Assembly (NCBI GenBank): GCA_016800925.1
Contig: JABCPU010000127.1
Span: forward strand, 104,543-168,542
Source: Suillus spraguei
Taxonomy: Eukaryota; Basidiomycota; Agaricomycetes; Boletales; Suillaceae
Direction: 5' to 3'
DNA: 64,000 bases
In this document: in pieces, positions 35,898 to 48,400 of the stretch
How the letters are laid out: each line of letters begins with the position of its first letter
Numbering within the stretch: position 1 is the first letter of the stretch
Translations under genes and position numbers: made by a program
Notes under the pieces: model-generated
Databases searched by the model: none
Told to the model about the DNA's origin: nothing
The model's input: only the letters and a program-made list of their open reading frames with translations

Positions 35898-36139
35898 GTA
35901 CAGTAGGGTACACTAGAAACAAACTCACTGCCCAGTTTGGGCCATTTCACTGGTCTAATTTAGCCAACCATCAATTGAACCTGACCAGCAAAAATTGAAC
36001 TGGACTCAGTTGCTGAGCTGGGCCTTAGTATCCCCCACCAGGCCGAGCTCCCAATCACGTGGCACTGTGGTTTGGTTGTAGGAAGTATTATCCGAAATGG
36101 GAAGAGCACAAATGGCCGCCCCAAGGGCACAACCTTGAA

Positions 36140-36250
36140 ATTTGCCCAGGGTGGGTTTGAATGCCCAACCTCCTGCAAACCTTGAGCTTTGATTATATGT
36201 AAGTAGTTAAGACTGTCATCCCTTAACAGTTAAACCAAAAGGCAGTGATA
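36140..36250 (-). repeat. Possible tRNA-derived (SINE-like) element
   Basis: On the minus strand TGGTTTAACTG (36237-36227) matches the pol III box A consensus, and CATTCAAACCC (36163-36153) resembles box B with 63 nt between them. The surrounding text to about 35960 on the minus strand has no coding function and would be the body of a SINE. A 13-bp inverted repeat (GAGCTTTGATTAT at 36184-36196 and its complement at 36248-36260) overlaps it. No target duplication or tail was established. Confidence 0.35.
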
Positions 36251-36816
36251 ATCAAAGCTCGTGCTTGATTACTGCAGACAGTATTTATGCTGATTATGGG
36301 AACTCAGGTAAGCCAACAGGCTTACACCATCCTGTCCTTCAAGTTCTAATGCATTAATTAATTATAATGAGGTAATATATGAGGTAATATGCATTATTAA
36401 TCATCACAATTGTTAATGCAATACTCGTATCTTGTAATTACAGTTGTAATGCATGATTCCCACAGGATGAGGTGCGCAATTGTCTCGAGAAGATTAGTAA
36501 TTGTAATTGTGCCAAAGCCACTACGAGGGAGATTGGTGTCAAACGGAAAGGGTGTCGGAACCAATTATAAACATGAACGTTGAACGTTCTTTGCTCATTC
36601 CACAAACTCGATTGCAATGCCACGTAGACACAATACTCAGTATCATGCTCGACAAAGTGCCTCGCAAACTTTTTTACTAGAATAAGATCATGGTAATCAA
36701 CAGCTAGAAATACTATGGGATACATCCATCTGGATGATGAATAATCTAGTTGAATGATGTATCCCAGTTTTAAGCTTATAATCCACTTTAGATGTATCAT
36801 TCTGGCAGTATAGCCT

Positions 36817-38298
36817 CTAGTTGGTGGTGGCATCAGTAAACTCGGTCATGGCAAAACCGACCTGATGCCTGGTGACATCAAACACAGTGTAGAAGCGCTG
36901 CATGAATACGTAGCCAAGCACAAAGTCAACCCCTGCGCCAGATGACGTGCCAATGTCGCGAACGATGAGATATATGGCATCCGCCCGGCGACTACCAAGC
37001 CTGCTGTTGAGAGAACGAGGCCAAATTTGGGCATTGGGGGTGAGAGTGTAGGTTTGCTGTGCAAAACAATGAACAAGGGGTGTGAGGGCTGGCAGAATTG
37101 ACGTACATGGCCAATATTGAAATACAGGGGCTGCAGGGCACTGTACTCATCGTCTGAAATAGCGAGAAGTTTAATATCAGGATCGTATACACCGCCGGTT
37201 GCAGCCTTGTACAGCTCAAAGGCTTCTATCGAACGCTAATTAGACCATCGTTACTCGCTGCATTCTAGTGGATACACACCGGTGGCAATCGAGAGAAGGG
37301 TGGAGCCACTATCGACGATACCAGCGGTGCGTGCTAAGATCTCTGTCTGGCCGTACACGATGCTCTGATCGACACCCCAATATTTCGATGCACGCCGGGC
37401 GTTGGTGACGGGACTGAAACAAAACCATTTCTATCAGTCTGGATTGATCTACGAACTGAGATAACTTACGTGTATATAATGTTACTGTTGTGCTTGGTAG
37501 GGTCAGTTCCACCAAAGGTGATTTGTCCAGTAGATTCTGGCAGCGAACCAGCGTAGGGCTGGAAAAAGAGAGCATAAACGTTTTCAGAAATGGCGCCTTG
37601 GCCAAACAGGCTGTCAGTGACAGTCGGGATCGGCTCTCTCGGCACTTCTCGCAAGGAGCCGATTGTCAAGCCTACAGGCCCGATGCCAATGATACCGTCA
37701 AAATTATTGAAGCCTTCTATTAGCGCAGCAACGCCGAACGACTGCAGGATGACGGTGAGCCCAGGACCGACAGTGACGTTGTCGAGGTACTCAATTCCTA
37801 TAATAATCGTAGGTATTTTCATTTTACTATGATATCATTGTATGTCACACCAGAGAAAAAGCCAGCAACGTAAGTGGCCTCTACAGGTTGGCCAGTGCAG
37901 AAACTGGTGCTGCTGGCGATGCTCCTGTATGTAGAGGAACGAACCCATGTATTCGCGCTAGCGCTGTCGAGAAGCAAGTTGTCTTCAATAATGCATTAGC
38001 GGCCGCATTTTTTCTCAGTATTGAACTTACAGATTCTTGGAGGGCTGCCAATGCCAACTAGGAGGCTGTAGGCTACATAATTGTGTGGCAAAGGAACATT
38101 AGTCAAACGTTGTCCGCGCATGGTGGGATCCATAAGGGCCTGTATACGAGCTTTATCGTGCGCCACGGGGTTAATTGTACCATTGAAGAAGCTTAGTCTA
38201 CTGGTAATGGGGACGGATACCGGGGAAATGGCAGCTTTAACGGGCGATCCTGTGATAGAAAAAAGTAAGAGAAGTGTTAACGATGCAGCGGGGAACAT
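36817..38298 (-). CDS. Secreted A1 aspartic protease with atypical first catalytic motif
   Basis: The start MFPAASLTLLLLFSITGSPVKA is a signal peptide. A propeptide precedes YSLLVGIGSPPRIYNLLLD. The first active-site loop then reads DSASANTW, where A1 proteases have DTGSSNTW: the Asp is kept but Thr-Gly is Ser-Ala. The rest is canonical: FDGIIGIGPVGLT, ENVYALFFQPY, GQITFGGTDPTKH, a second catalytic loop GIVDSGSTLLSIAT, LQPLYFNIG, and GVDFVLGYVFMQRFYTVFD near the end (TAG at 36817). About six short introns. The family is polyporopepsin-like extracellular endoproteases. The reading frame appears complete, so the altered loop may mean reduced or altered activity. Confidence 0.85.
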
Positions 38299-39702
38299 GG
38301 CTCACTGGAGAGAAATATTATACTCAGTGGCCCATGATATATGTGCTAGCGAATTCGATGATGGCAATGTTGGTTACCTTACTAGCCACGTATAAAGCGT
38401 CCCCCTCGAAGAAGCGATGACGAGACAGTTACTATCCGAATCATTAGGATTACGCATCCAGGTAAAATGTGACAAGAGACGGTTGGCTTCATCGCTTTTG
38501 CCAATGCATACCGTACAGGTGGCAGGAAATTATTGTTTACCCATGGTTTAAATGTCCCTCGCGTCCATTTCCAATGCTGGCCTGTTATGAATACACCTTG
38601 GCAGAACGAGAGCGGTTGTCCGTAGTTGTCCTGGTTGCCGACATGAAATAAGTTTAGAGACCAGCAAAGCCACACGTCGAATTGACGCACGTAAAAAAAT
38701 ATTTTAAAAATAAAAATAAAAAGGAAATCGAATATTTATTAAAACTTTGTATTCTTTCGTTTAATTATATAAAAATAAATTAAGATTCGACTTAGTTTAA
38801 TATTTTTTAAAATCAGACTTACATTTTAAAATTTTGCATAGTGTGAAGCTCGTTTAGTGATGTTCCGGCCCGGCTTGGGTTCAAAGCCCCGGCTTAGCCT
38901 CACCAGATTCCAAGCCTGAGCCGTGAGCCTTACCTGGTCGAAAGCCAGGGCTTGGGCCCAAGCTGCAGCCTGCTACCCAAAATGGTGACAAAGGTAAATG
39001 ACCAGTGATATGAACATAGACAGTAACACTGCGACACTACCAGGAAATACAATACGCTGTCGATAACTGGGTGAGTCCTATGCAGTAACCCACACAAATC
39101 TCACGACCAAGCGTACTCGTACAGAAAAATACCTACTTATATATGCCAGCAAACACTAAAACCATGCTGCTGACGCCCAGTAATATTGCGCCATCAATCC
39201 GAAGATTCCCAATAAGTGTCGAGCTCGTACCCTGACCCCTGATAATCCAACATGATAAGCATCACAAGCACTTTGGTGGTTTCGGCAACTCACATGGAGT
39301 GCTATTTTGTTTGGCTTACATAAGGCATGGTGGAACTTAGGGTATGACATGGATGAGCGATACCCGGATACCCACCTGGATATCACCCATGGATGGAGTG
39401 TGGGACAGATGGTACGGGTGGTGGGTATCTCAGATGGTTCCATCTGCACGGGTATGGTGTAATGAACATATTGGCACTGGGCTAAAACCCCATATTTTGA
39501 CACTCGTCTCATGTCTACAGGAGTCACCACTTGTCCATGGCCGTCTTACCCCTTTAGCAGTACTGGCGGTATCCCATGCTTACTGCACACCGTACCGACT
39601 GCTGCACCTCATTCCACAAACCGATGTCCTTCCATGTCCTTGCCGCGTCCGCATAGCTCCATTTGGTGCGTAGTTTGTTTTCTGTTCGTTATCACTGATT
39701 CC
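38299..39702. other. Intergenic and repeat flank
   Basis: 38695-38830 is very AT-rich (AAATAAAAATAAAAAGG-like). 38865-39000 has GC-rich words repeated in both orientations (CCCGGCTTGGG, GGCTTGGGCCC). 39340-39450 is a degenerate ATGGATG/CCCGGATACCC repeat. The last 200 bp have the GCGGTA/ACTGC-rich flavour of the second LTR family seen at 54843 and may be its other half, split by the gypsy element at 39703. No gene is supported; a 102-codon minus-strand frame (38382-38690) is unrecognised. Confidence 0.45.
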
Positions 39703-40175
39703 TGTTACGAACTGGGGTGGCGTCACCAGCGACAGTGAAAAGACACAGACAGTCTGCTGGGAAGTTCTACAATGTCCAGAAGAGGACAAGGTGAAAGTAC
39801 AAGGAACGCGTTCCGAGTACGATCAAGGGTTCGGCCTCAAAGACAAGTCTAAGAGGTTCTACGAGAATAGAGACTAAGGCTAAGGAGTGCTTAGACTTAG
39901 AGACGATTCAAGATGACTTAGGTTGGAGACCTAAGCGAAGAATATTCCAGGTAAAACCCAGTAAGATTAAAGTAAAGTATACAAGCATAATACAATGTGC
40001 TTAAATAGGCCAATATGTGCGCATGGACCAAGAGAGACGTGGGAACGTAAGTGCGTATCCAAAGAAGGAAGGCAACTATAGTACAGATGTGTTGAGCATA
40101 TGAGTCAGAGTCATGTTACATAATATACAAAGTAAAGGAGGCAGAAAATGAATAGGGGCACGTACAATTGTAACA
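39703..40175 (-). repeat. 3' LTR of the outer element
   Basis: 473 bp with TG..CA ends, matching 54370-54842. On the plus strand the next bases (40176 on) are TTACCCCCTTGTT, the complement of a polypurine tract, which marks this as the 3' LTR of a minus-strand element. Confidence 0.95.
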
Positions 40176-40208
40176 TTACCCCCTTGTTACATAGAAAGTC
40201 ACCGACTT

Positions 40209-41761
40209 TCAAGCATCTCTATTGTCGTCATAGACGGGATCATAGTCGTCATAGTTAGCGACGTCTTCATCAGCGGCACTTCCCCCTAACATATAAGCTG
40301 CTTCTTCTTCTGCGACAGTCCTCGCCCGTCGACCTTCTTTTCTTCGTCGACTGTTAATAAGATACTGCTCCCACTTACAAAGTGCATCATAAAATCCATT
40401 GTCCTTCCAAGTGAGCGTGAATGGAGGATCTCCAATACGTTGAGGGCAGTAAACAGATAGATGGGCAGGAGTGTGACGCAAGCAGATTTGGCAATGGTAG
40501 TCGGGGCAGTTCTTTTGCCGATGTCCAATAATGCCGCAAAACTGACATTTCATGTTTTCGTCAGTGTTGGAGGTAGACATACGTAACGGTGATGGTGAGA
40601 TAATGGGCTTGGGGCTAGTGGATCTGGCATGCTTCTTCCCTTTCCTTCGTGTCATACGACTTAAAGCAAAGGCGTTGTCATGCCTGAGCTGCGCCTGTTG
40701 CTTACTGGTGAGGGTGTATGCTGACATAGGGAGGTCAGGAGTGGTTCCTTGTTCAGCAATCGTAAGAAGTTCGTCAGAGGAGGAAGGAGAGGTTATGCCA
40801 AAATCTTTTACTAGGACTGGTGAGACAGGATCCATTGGACCAAATGATGATGGAATGGACATGGGAGGGTGAATGTGAAGGTCGCGAAGTCGAGGGCCGA
40901 GTGCTATTAATTCAGCGACGGGAATTCCTAGTCTTTTTGCAGCTTCACACTGCTCTTCTGTGCAGGGCTCATATAGCCATGCGGGATGATCATGGGAAAC
41001 TATAAGGGGGGGTGAGGTCGGTTGTTCGATAGGAGATGGGGTTTGTGGAGAAGCGAGGTTGGCTTGCACTTGTTGTAAATCAGTAATAGCTTCTTCAACT
41101 AAGCCCCTGGCTACTCTTGTTTCATCGACCGATTGTTGGATGGTTTCAACAACTGCATTAGTGAGCTGTCCAATCTCTTGGACAGCAGTCCATAAGCCAG
41201 CAAAGGCATCAACATTAGAATAAGTGCATGAAGAAGAGGGTGGAGGGACTGGAATTGGGCTCATATTTCTTTGCGGAGTGGGAGGTCGAGCAACACCTGC
41301 TCGACGTTCGGCCACAATGTGAATAGCTTCTTCAACATCGCTTTTAAAAGAACAGGGAAGCAGCAACATAGCATAAGAACGAATGCGTTTTTGTAGATGT
41401 AGGATGCGCTGGCGATACATGATTTCTGTGGTTTCATTGGCAGTGGTTTCGATGAGGGCGGCGGTACAGATGATGTTGATGAGAAGTAAGGCAGGAAAGG
41501 CACCTCTTTCTGTGAGGATTCTTTCAATCTCAAGAGCGTGTCCTTCACATAGAAGGGCGGCTTCGATGTAAGAGGTGTTGTTGATTTCGGTGGCAAGGGT
41601 TCCATAATTTTATGCGTCGGAGTCGGAGTCATTGTTGGCAATGGTGACTGGGGTGATGTATGCAGTGGGGAAGGACATTTCGATGGTGGTAGTTGATCAA
41701 GTGCTTTGTGCGGTTGATTGACTGAAGGATAATCAGAGGGTGTGTTGCTTCTTATAAGCAT
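40209..41761 (-). pseudogene. ORF3 of the outer element (zinc-knuckle protein after pol)
   Basis: A third ORF downstream of the chromodomain. Its start overlaps the end of pol. The C-terminal 403 codons (41420-40209) are open. Features are a helical block (RQRILHLQKRIRSYAMLLLP, FKSDVEEAIHIVAE), a long Thr/Gln region, and an EEQCEAAKRLGIPVAELIAL segment. A CCHC knuckle CQFCGIIGHRQKNC follows, then at once a second Cys/His cluster CQICLRHTPAHLSVYC, and an acidic tail DEDVANYDDYDPVYDD. It lacks one base near 41680 and has a TAA near 41614 relative to the nested copy, so it is broken. It does not resemble gag, which has its own knuckle, nor an envelope. Function unknown. Confidence 0.8.
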
Positions 41762-44027
41762 TCAGGATTCGAGCGGACTTCTTCAAGTTCTTTTCTGGGA
41801 GCCATTCGTTATCTCCCAATGAGTATCCTTTCCAGGAAACCAGATAGCGTCGGCGAATGCCGGTTCCTTTGTGAGAAAGAATTGCTTCTACTTTGTATTC
41901 TTCTTCTTCTTCGATGATGTCAGGTGGTGGTTCAGGGAAGTTTGGGCCGTGTACATCTGTTTCGCTATAGGATGATAAGATGGAAGCATGGAATGTGGGG
42001 TGAATTTTCCACTGCGGAGGGAGTTTGAGTGTGAATGTGATGGGCGATAAGACATCGATGATCGGGAAAGGTCCATATCGCTTTGGTGCAAGTTTCTTTG
42101 ATGGGAGTTTAAGTCTAAGATTAGCGGCAGATAGCCAAACCTTATCTCCAATCTTCCATAGGGTGTACTTATCTCCTCGGGATCGTTCGGCTATTGTTTG
42201 CATTGCAATGTTATGGCAGGCGATTGCTTCCTCTCTTATCTTCTGCAGAGATCGTACTCGATCTTCTGCCGCAGGAACAGATGAATCGGGGATTAGATAA
42301 GGGATGGCACGTGGTTCGTATCCCATCATTAGATAGAAGGGTGATGCGTTCCTTGCATCGTGTTTTCAGTGGTTATGGACAAATTCGGCAATTGGTAGAT
42401 GTTCTACCCAATCTTCGGGATTGTTGTGGCAATAGATGCGTAGATATGTTTCAAGTTCTTGATTAAGCCTCTCAGTCTGACCATCAGTCTGAGGGTGATA
42501 AGCCGTGGATGGGGCGATGACGTAGTCGAGAAGTCGGGCAAGCTCTTTAGAGAAGCGTGATAGGAATTGCAGACCTCGATCCGAGATAACTTTGTCATGG
42601 AGTCCAAATTGGCGGTAAACATGTTTCAAGAATAGTTTAGCAATGCCTTCGGAAGTGACAGTTTTCAGACAGGGGATAATAATTACCCCCTTTGTAAGGC
42701 CATGGTCTACCATGACCATGATACTGTCAAAGCCTCCAGAGACAGGGAGGTCAGTGATCAGATCAACAGAGACCTGAGAAAAAGGGCGAGTCGCAGACAA
42801 AGGGATAGGGGTAAGTGGAGGGCAAACAGGATGTGTATCCGCTTTCATTTGCTGACAAAGGGCGCAACCCTCCACGTATTTCCGAATATAAGAGCCCATA
42901 GTGGGCCACCAGGCTTCTCATTTGACGAGTTCTTCAGTTTTGAATTTACTGGGATGGCCTGCAGTAGGATGATCATGATACTGTTTCAGGATATCGGGAT
43001 GATGTGCTGGAGGAATGTAGGCACGATTCTTAAAATAGAGGATGTTCTCCTCAATCTTCCAGTCAGAGAGTGCCGATTTCATTGGTGGAAGACACACGCC
43101 ATCAAGGGCATCGGAAGCCGTCCTGAAGACAGGGTCGTCAAGAGGGTCAGAGGATGACAACACATCCTTTAGGTCGGTGTCAATAAGACGAACGAATAGA
43201 GTGTCAGGGAGGAGAGTCTGGTCCTCGTTATCGTCTTTGCCGGAGTCGTAGTCGGGCCGGCAAGAGAGTGCATCAGGTGCTGCCAATTTGGTACCTGCAA
43301 CATGATGCAGTTCAATGTTGTCAATAGACAAAATTAGTTGCCAACGTGCTTGGCGATGGGTAAGCTTCTGTGCACTTCTAAAGTACAGAAGGTTCTTGTG
43401 GTCGGCGAATACCAAGACGGGGTGTGGGTTTCCTTCAAGATAATGACGCCATTCATTCAGTGCCCGGATTACGGCAAGGAGTTCCCAATCAAAGATCTGA
43501 TAATTGCGTTCTGCGGGGTTCAAGGACTGTGAGAGATATGCGCATGGGTGATAAACACCATTCTCATCAGTCTGCAAGAGAACTCCGCCAGTTGCTACGA
43601 GCGAAGCGTCGGTAGCAATAGCAAATTGTCAGGAAGGATCAGGGTTATGGAGTACTGGTTGGGATGTGAAGTGTCGTTTCAGTTCCTCGAAGGTGTCCAT
43701 ACATTCGGTTGACCAATCAAAGACCTTATCCTTCTTTGTTAATTCGATAAGAGGTCGGGCAATATCAGAATAATGGGAAATGAATGTGCGGTAGAAGTTG
43801 CAAAAGCCAAGGAATGACCGGACATCTTTTACAGATTTCAGAACTGGCCATTCGGCAATTCCCTTGGTCTTAGCGGTATCCATGGCAACTTGTCCAGGGT
43901 GGATTATCATTCTGAGGTATTCCACTTCTTCTGCATCAAAGGTGCATTTTTCTGGTTTCAAGAATAGATGCTCTTTTCATATCTTCATCAAAACCCGTCT
44001 TGTCCATTCACGGTGTTCTGCCATAGT
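41733..44027 (-). pseudogene. Outer element pol, C-terminal part (RT end, RNase H, integrase, chromodomain)
   Basis: From the nested insertion leftwards: RT thumb (FLGFCNFYRTFISHYSDIA), RNase H (YQIFDWELLAVIRALNEW, VFADHKNLLYF), and the integrase zinc-binding region ([19 protein letters not shown]). The integrase core has [18 protein letters not shown] and [18 protein letters not shown] (the D, D, E triad). The protein ends in a chromodomain (YLVSWKGYSLGDNEWLPEKN). Several stops and frame changes interrupt it (for example near 43625, 42900 and 42365). The chromodomain would target integration to modified histone tails. The part before this lies beyond the nested element at 51592. Confidence 0.9.
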
Positions 44028-44032
44028 CATAG

Positions 44033-44503
44033 TGTTACAATTGTACGTGCCCCTATTCATTCTCTCTTCTTCCTTACTTGTATATCATTTCACATGACTC
44101 TGACTCATATGCTCAACGCATCTGTACTATAGTTGCCTTCCTTTTGGATATGCACTTACATTCTCACATCTATCTTGGTCCGTGCGCACATATTGACCTA
44201 TTTAAGCACGTTGTATTACACTTGTATACTTCACTTTAATCTTACTGGGTTTTACCTGGAATCTCCTTCGCTTAGGTCTCCAACCTAAGTCATCTTGAAT
44301 CGTCTCTAAGTCTAAGCACTCCTTAGTCTTAGTCTCTATTCTCGCAGAACCTCTTAGACTTGTCATTGAGGCTGAACCCTTGATCGTACTCGGAACGCAT
44401 TCCTAGTACTTTCACCTTGTCCTCTTCTGGACATTGTAGAACTTCCCAGCAGACCGTCTGTGTCTTTTCACTGTCGCTGGTGACGCCACCCCAGTTCGTA
44501 ACA
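44033..44503 (+). repeat. 5' LTR of the nested element
   Basis: 471 bp, TG..CA ends, nearly identical to 51114-51586. It contains a TATA-like box and an 11-nt block complementary to the primer site just downstream. Confidence 0.95.
44199..44243 (+). promoter_or_regulatory. LTR core promoter and self-priming sequence
   Basis: TATTTAAG at 44199-44206 stands 34 nt before ACTTTAATCTT (44233-44243). That 11-mer is the exact reverse complement of the bases just after the LTR (44505-44515). A start of transcription at or near 44233 would put the 11-mer at the very 5' end of the RNA, as in Tf1. The same spacing and 11-mer occur in the other LTRs of this family. Confidence 0.7.
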
Positions 44504-44504
44504 A

Positions 44505-44515
44505 AAGATTAAAGT
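44505..44515 (+). promoter_or_regulatory. Primer-binding site for self-primed reverse transcription
   Basis: AAGATTAAAGT begins two bases after the LTR end and pairs perfectly with the predicted 5' end of the element's own RNA (44233-44243). The match to the LTR explains the site without invoking a tRNA. The outer element has the same bases next to its 5' LTR (on the minus strand from 54368 downwards). Confidence 0.72.
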
Positions 44516-44630
44516 CTACCTGATCGTCGACTATCCAGTCTTCGACCCCGAACCCTGATAAGCCCTAACAGACAGCAAGACAGGCATGTAGGCACCGAGA
44601 AAGTATAACTCACCAGACGAATCGCCAAAT

Positions 44631-45466
44631 ATGACAACCAAAGAATTTGAATACAAAATCGGTCAGCCAACCGGTTTTGATGGAGATCGCGACAACTCTC
44701 GCGAATTTATCCAGTCATGCAATCTACACTTCGATATCAACGAAAAGCTTTACACCACCGACAAGCAGAAGATCATTTTCATAACATCTTTCATGACAGA
44801 GAAGAATGCCAAATCTTGGAAAGAGCAATTTCTTGACCATGCTCAATCAACCGACACCTCTGGACAAAAAGTTGGTTATGGGACAATGGTGGATTTTATG
44901 AAAAGTTTCAAAGAAGCCTTCGAACCGGTGGATACCAAGGGAACTGCACTTATGAAACTCGGAGACCTCAAACAAGGAAGCGGAGATCTTCATACCTATA
45001 TTGCTGATTTTGAGGCACTTGCAGCCAAGGCTCATATCACCGACAACGCAACGAAGATCCAATTCTTCCAAGACGGTCTGAATTGGGGCATCCTTACAAA
45101 GCTTTTCGCACTAGGAGATGTCTCAGAAGTATTCCAAGACGTTGTGCTGCAGTGCATTTCCATTGACAACTCCCATCATCGTCTTCAAGCCATGAGGACA
45201 CGACACACTCCACAACAGAAGAAAAAGAACTACGGAAATGCACATACATCCCTAATCGTGACTCCAATGCAATGGTCATAGATCGAATCTCCGATATGGA
45301 GAGATCCGAATGCATGAAGAAGGGACAATGCTTCGGATGCAAGAAAACAGGACACTGCATTCATAATTGTCCTGACAGAAAGAAGAAAACTCCGCTCCGA
45401 CAAACCGAAGTCAAAGATGGAGAGGAAGACGAAGAAACAGTGAGGAGGATTGTTGAGGATTTTTAA
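44631..45466 (+). pseudogene. Gag of the nested element, frameshifted
   Basis: A capsid-like region starts MTTKEFEYKIGQPTGFDGD and includes SWKEQFLDHAQST, FMKSFKEAFEPVDTKGTAL and LHTYIADFEALAAKAHITD. A zinc knuckle CFGCKKTGHCIHNC and a basic/acidic tail to TAA at 45464 follow. The frame changes between KKKNYGNA (near 45240) and SNAMVIDR (near 45265), so capsid and nucleocapsid are no longer joined. The outer copy has a lesion at the same point, hinting that the break is older than the split of the two copies or marks a programmed shift. Confidence 0.85.
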
Positions 45467-45474
45467 AGTGGAGA

Positions 45475-48400
45475 AACAAAGATTCGACATATGTTTCTCC
45501 CAATGTATTACTAAGGCTTGTACGCGCTGTAGGTGAAAGAAAAGAACTTCGAGTCCCTATCACCCTTCACTCACGTACTCGCTTAAAATCCGTCGACACC
45601 ACCGCTGTTATTGATTCAGGCGCAGCTGGAACATTTATTTCTGAGGAGTTTGTGAAACTCCATCAAATCACACGACGAAAACTCAAAACACCATTTCGAG
45701 TTACTACGGCAGATGGAACTCTTATCAAAGGAGGACCGATTACACACTACTGTCTCCTAGTGGTCAAAATTGATGAACGAACCATGTATGGAAAATTCAA
45801 TATCACCAAACTAGGAAGAAGAGATCAAATCCTTCTGGGGATCCCATGGTTACGCACGATGAACCCAAGTATAGATCGGGCAGCCGAAACATTAATCCTC
45901 CCTCGAACAACAAAATCAGAAGAAATTGAAATTGATATGGATACGGATAGGAAGAAGAATGGATTGCCCCCTGCATTCAATTGCCATCCTAAGAAATGGC
46001 AATATTCTCGACTTCCAAAAACCATCATAATCCCTCCGAACCCGAACCAGAAGTACAAACACCATGTGTTACAGAATCTACCCCTCGTGTACAACTGCCA
46101 CGAGCAGTATCACCTATTCCCCGCGCAGAGAAACGCAAGAATGAATCTGAGCCTGAATATCGGACCGGATCAGAACCTATTGAGCAATGGCCAATAGAAG
46201 AACAAAAGTATGGAAAAAGAAAAGCAGAAGAAGAAATCCCTGGACGAGATACAAACATACCGAAATTATCCAAGTTCTACGTCCCTCCGAAAACTCTTCA
46301 ACATACCCTTCGACTTCAATTGAAGAAATCCCCGATGAAGAAGAACCCGTGCCCTCGTTGATTCCAACAGAGGATGATGACCAATTCAACACAATGCAAG
46401 ATATCTGGCATGCGCCAGAAGTACGAGAAATTTCCTCTTATGAACTTGGAGAAGGAGAATTTCTTGTGGAATATGATACCGATGGACTTAGCATGAGAAT
46501 CATAGAAGAAGTATCCATGGATACGCCCCTCACACATGATGGAACTTCTCGACTCGAACAACTCCCCAACTACTCCACAAACTCCCTTCCCCCTCCGAAA
46601 TACAGCAACAAAGCTCAGGAATTCGCTACGATGAAAAGGAAAAGAAAAAGAAATCCTTTGAAGAATTGGTCCCGGACTATCTACACGACTTCGCAGACGT
46701 CTTTGCTAAAGACGGATTAAACAAACTACCCCCAGAACGCCCGGTATTGATCATCGGATCGATACTAAACCCGGTTTTATCCCTCGCACGTCTAAGGTTT
46801 ACCCGCTATCGGAAAAAGAACGCGCTGCCGTCAAAACATTTATCGATGAAAATGTTGCAAAGGTTTCATCTCAGAATCGAAGTCACCCCAAGCTAGTGGC
46901 TTCTTCTTTGTGGGAAAGAAGAGTGGAGAATTGCGTCCCTGTCAAGATTATCACTACATCAATGATTGGACGGTCAAGAATGCCTATCCGCTCCCACTCC
47001 CTATCTCCCTTGTCGCACACCTTCACAACGCACAGTTCTTTATGAAAATGGATATCCGGTCCGGCTATAACAATATTCGCATCCATCCCGATGATCGCTG
47101 GAAAGCTGCTTTTACAATGGAATTTGGCCTTTTTGAACCGAACATCATGTTCTTTGGCCTCTGCAATTCCCCGGCAACTTTCCAAGCATACATGAATCGC
47201 ACCTTCCAACAGGAAATAAATGAAGGATGGATGGTTATCTACATGGACGATATCTTGATTTTCTCTACAACCATGGCAGAACATCGCGAACGGACAAGAC
47301 GGGTTTTGATGAAAATACGAAAAGAGCATCTGTTCTTGAAACCAGAGAAATGCACCTTCGATGCAGAAGAAGTGGAATACCTCAGAATGATAATTCACCC
47401 CGGACAAGTTGCTATGGATACCGCCAAGACCAAGGAATCTCTGAATGGCCAGTTCCGAAATCTGTAAAAGATGTTCGGTCATTCCTCGGCTTTTGTAACT
47501 TCTACCACACGTTCATTTCCCATTACTCTGATATCGCCCGACCCCTTATCGAATTAACAAAGAAAGATAAGGTCTTTGATTGGTCAACCGAATGTATGGA
47601 CACCTTCGAAGAACTGAAACGACGCTTTACATCTCAACCGGTACTCCGCAACCCTGATCCTTCCGACAATTTGCAATTGCTACTGATGCTTCGCTCGTAG
47701 CAACTGGCGGAGTTCTCTTGCAGACTGACGAAAATGGTGTTTATCACCCATGTGCATATCTCTCACAGTCTTTGAACCCCACAGAACAATTACCAGATCT
47801 TTGATCAGGAACTCCTTGCCGTAATCAGGCATTGAATGAATGGCGCCATTATCTTGAAGGACATCCGCACCCCATCCTGGTATTCACCAACCACAAAATC
47901 TTCTATACTTTAGAAGTGCACAGAAGCTTACCCGTCGCCAAGCACGTTGGCAATTGATTTTGTCTATTTACGACATTGAACTGCATCACATTGCAGGTAC
48001 TAAATTGGCAGTACCTGATGCACTATCTCGCCGGCCCGACTATGACTCTGGCAAAGACGATAACGAGGATCGGACACTTCTCCCTGATGCTCTATTCGTT
48101 CGTCTTATTGATACCGATCTGAAGGATGTCTTATCATCCTCCGACCCACTCGATGACCCTGTCTTCAGGACAGCGGCTGACGCCCTCGATGGCGTGTGTC
48201 TTCCTCCCATGAAATCGGTACTCTCTGACTGGAAGATTGAGGAGAACGTCCTCTATTTTAAGAATCATGCCTACATTCCACCGGCACATCGTCCCGACAT
48301 CCTGAAAAGTATCACGATCATCCTACCGCGGGACATCCCAGTAGATTCAAAACTGAAGAACTCGTAAACGGGAAGCCTGGTGGCCTGCTATGGGCTCTTA

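Noticed and set aside
38865..39000. tRNA gene in the GGCTTGGGTTCAAAGCCCC segment
   Set aside because: A box B-like word is present but no box A or cloverleaf could be drawn; the area is a GC-rich inverted word repeat.
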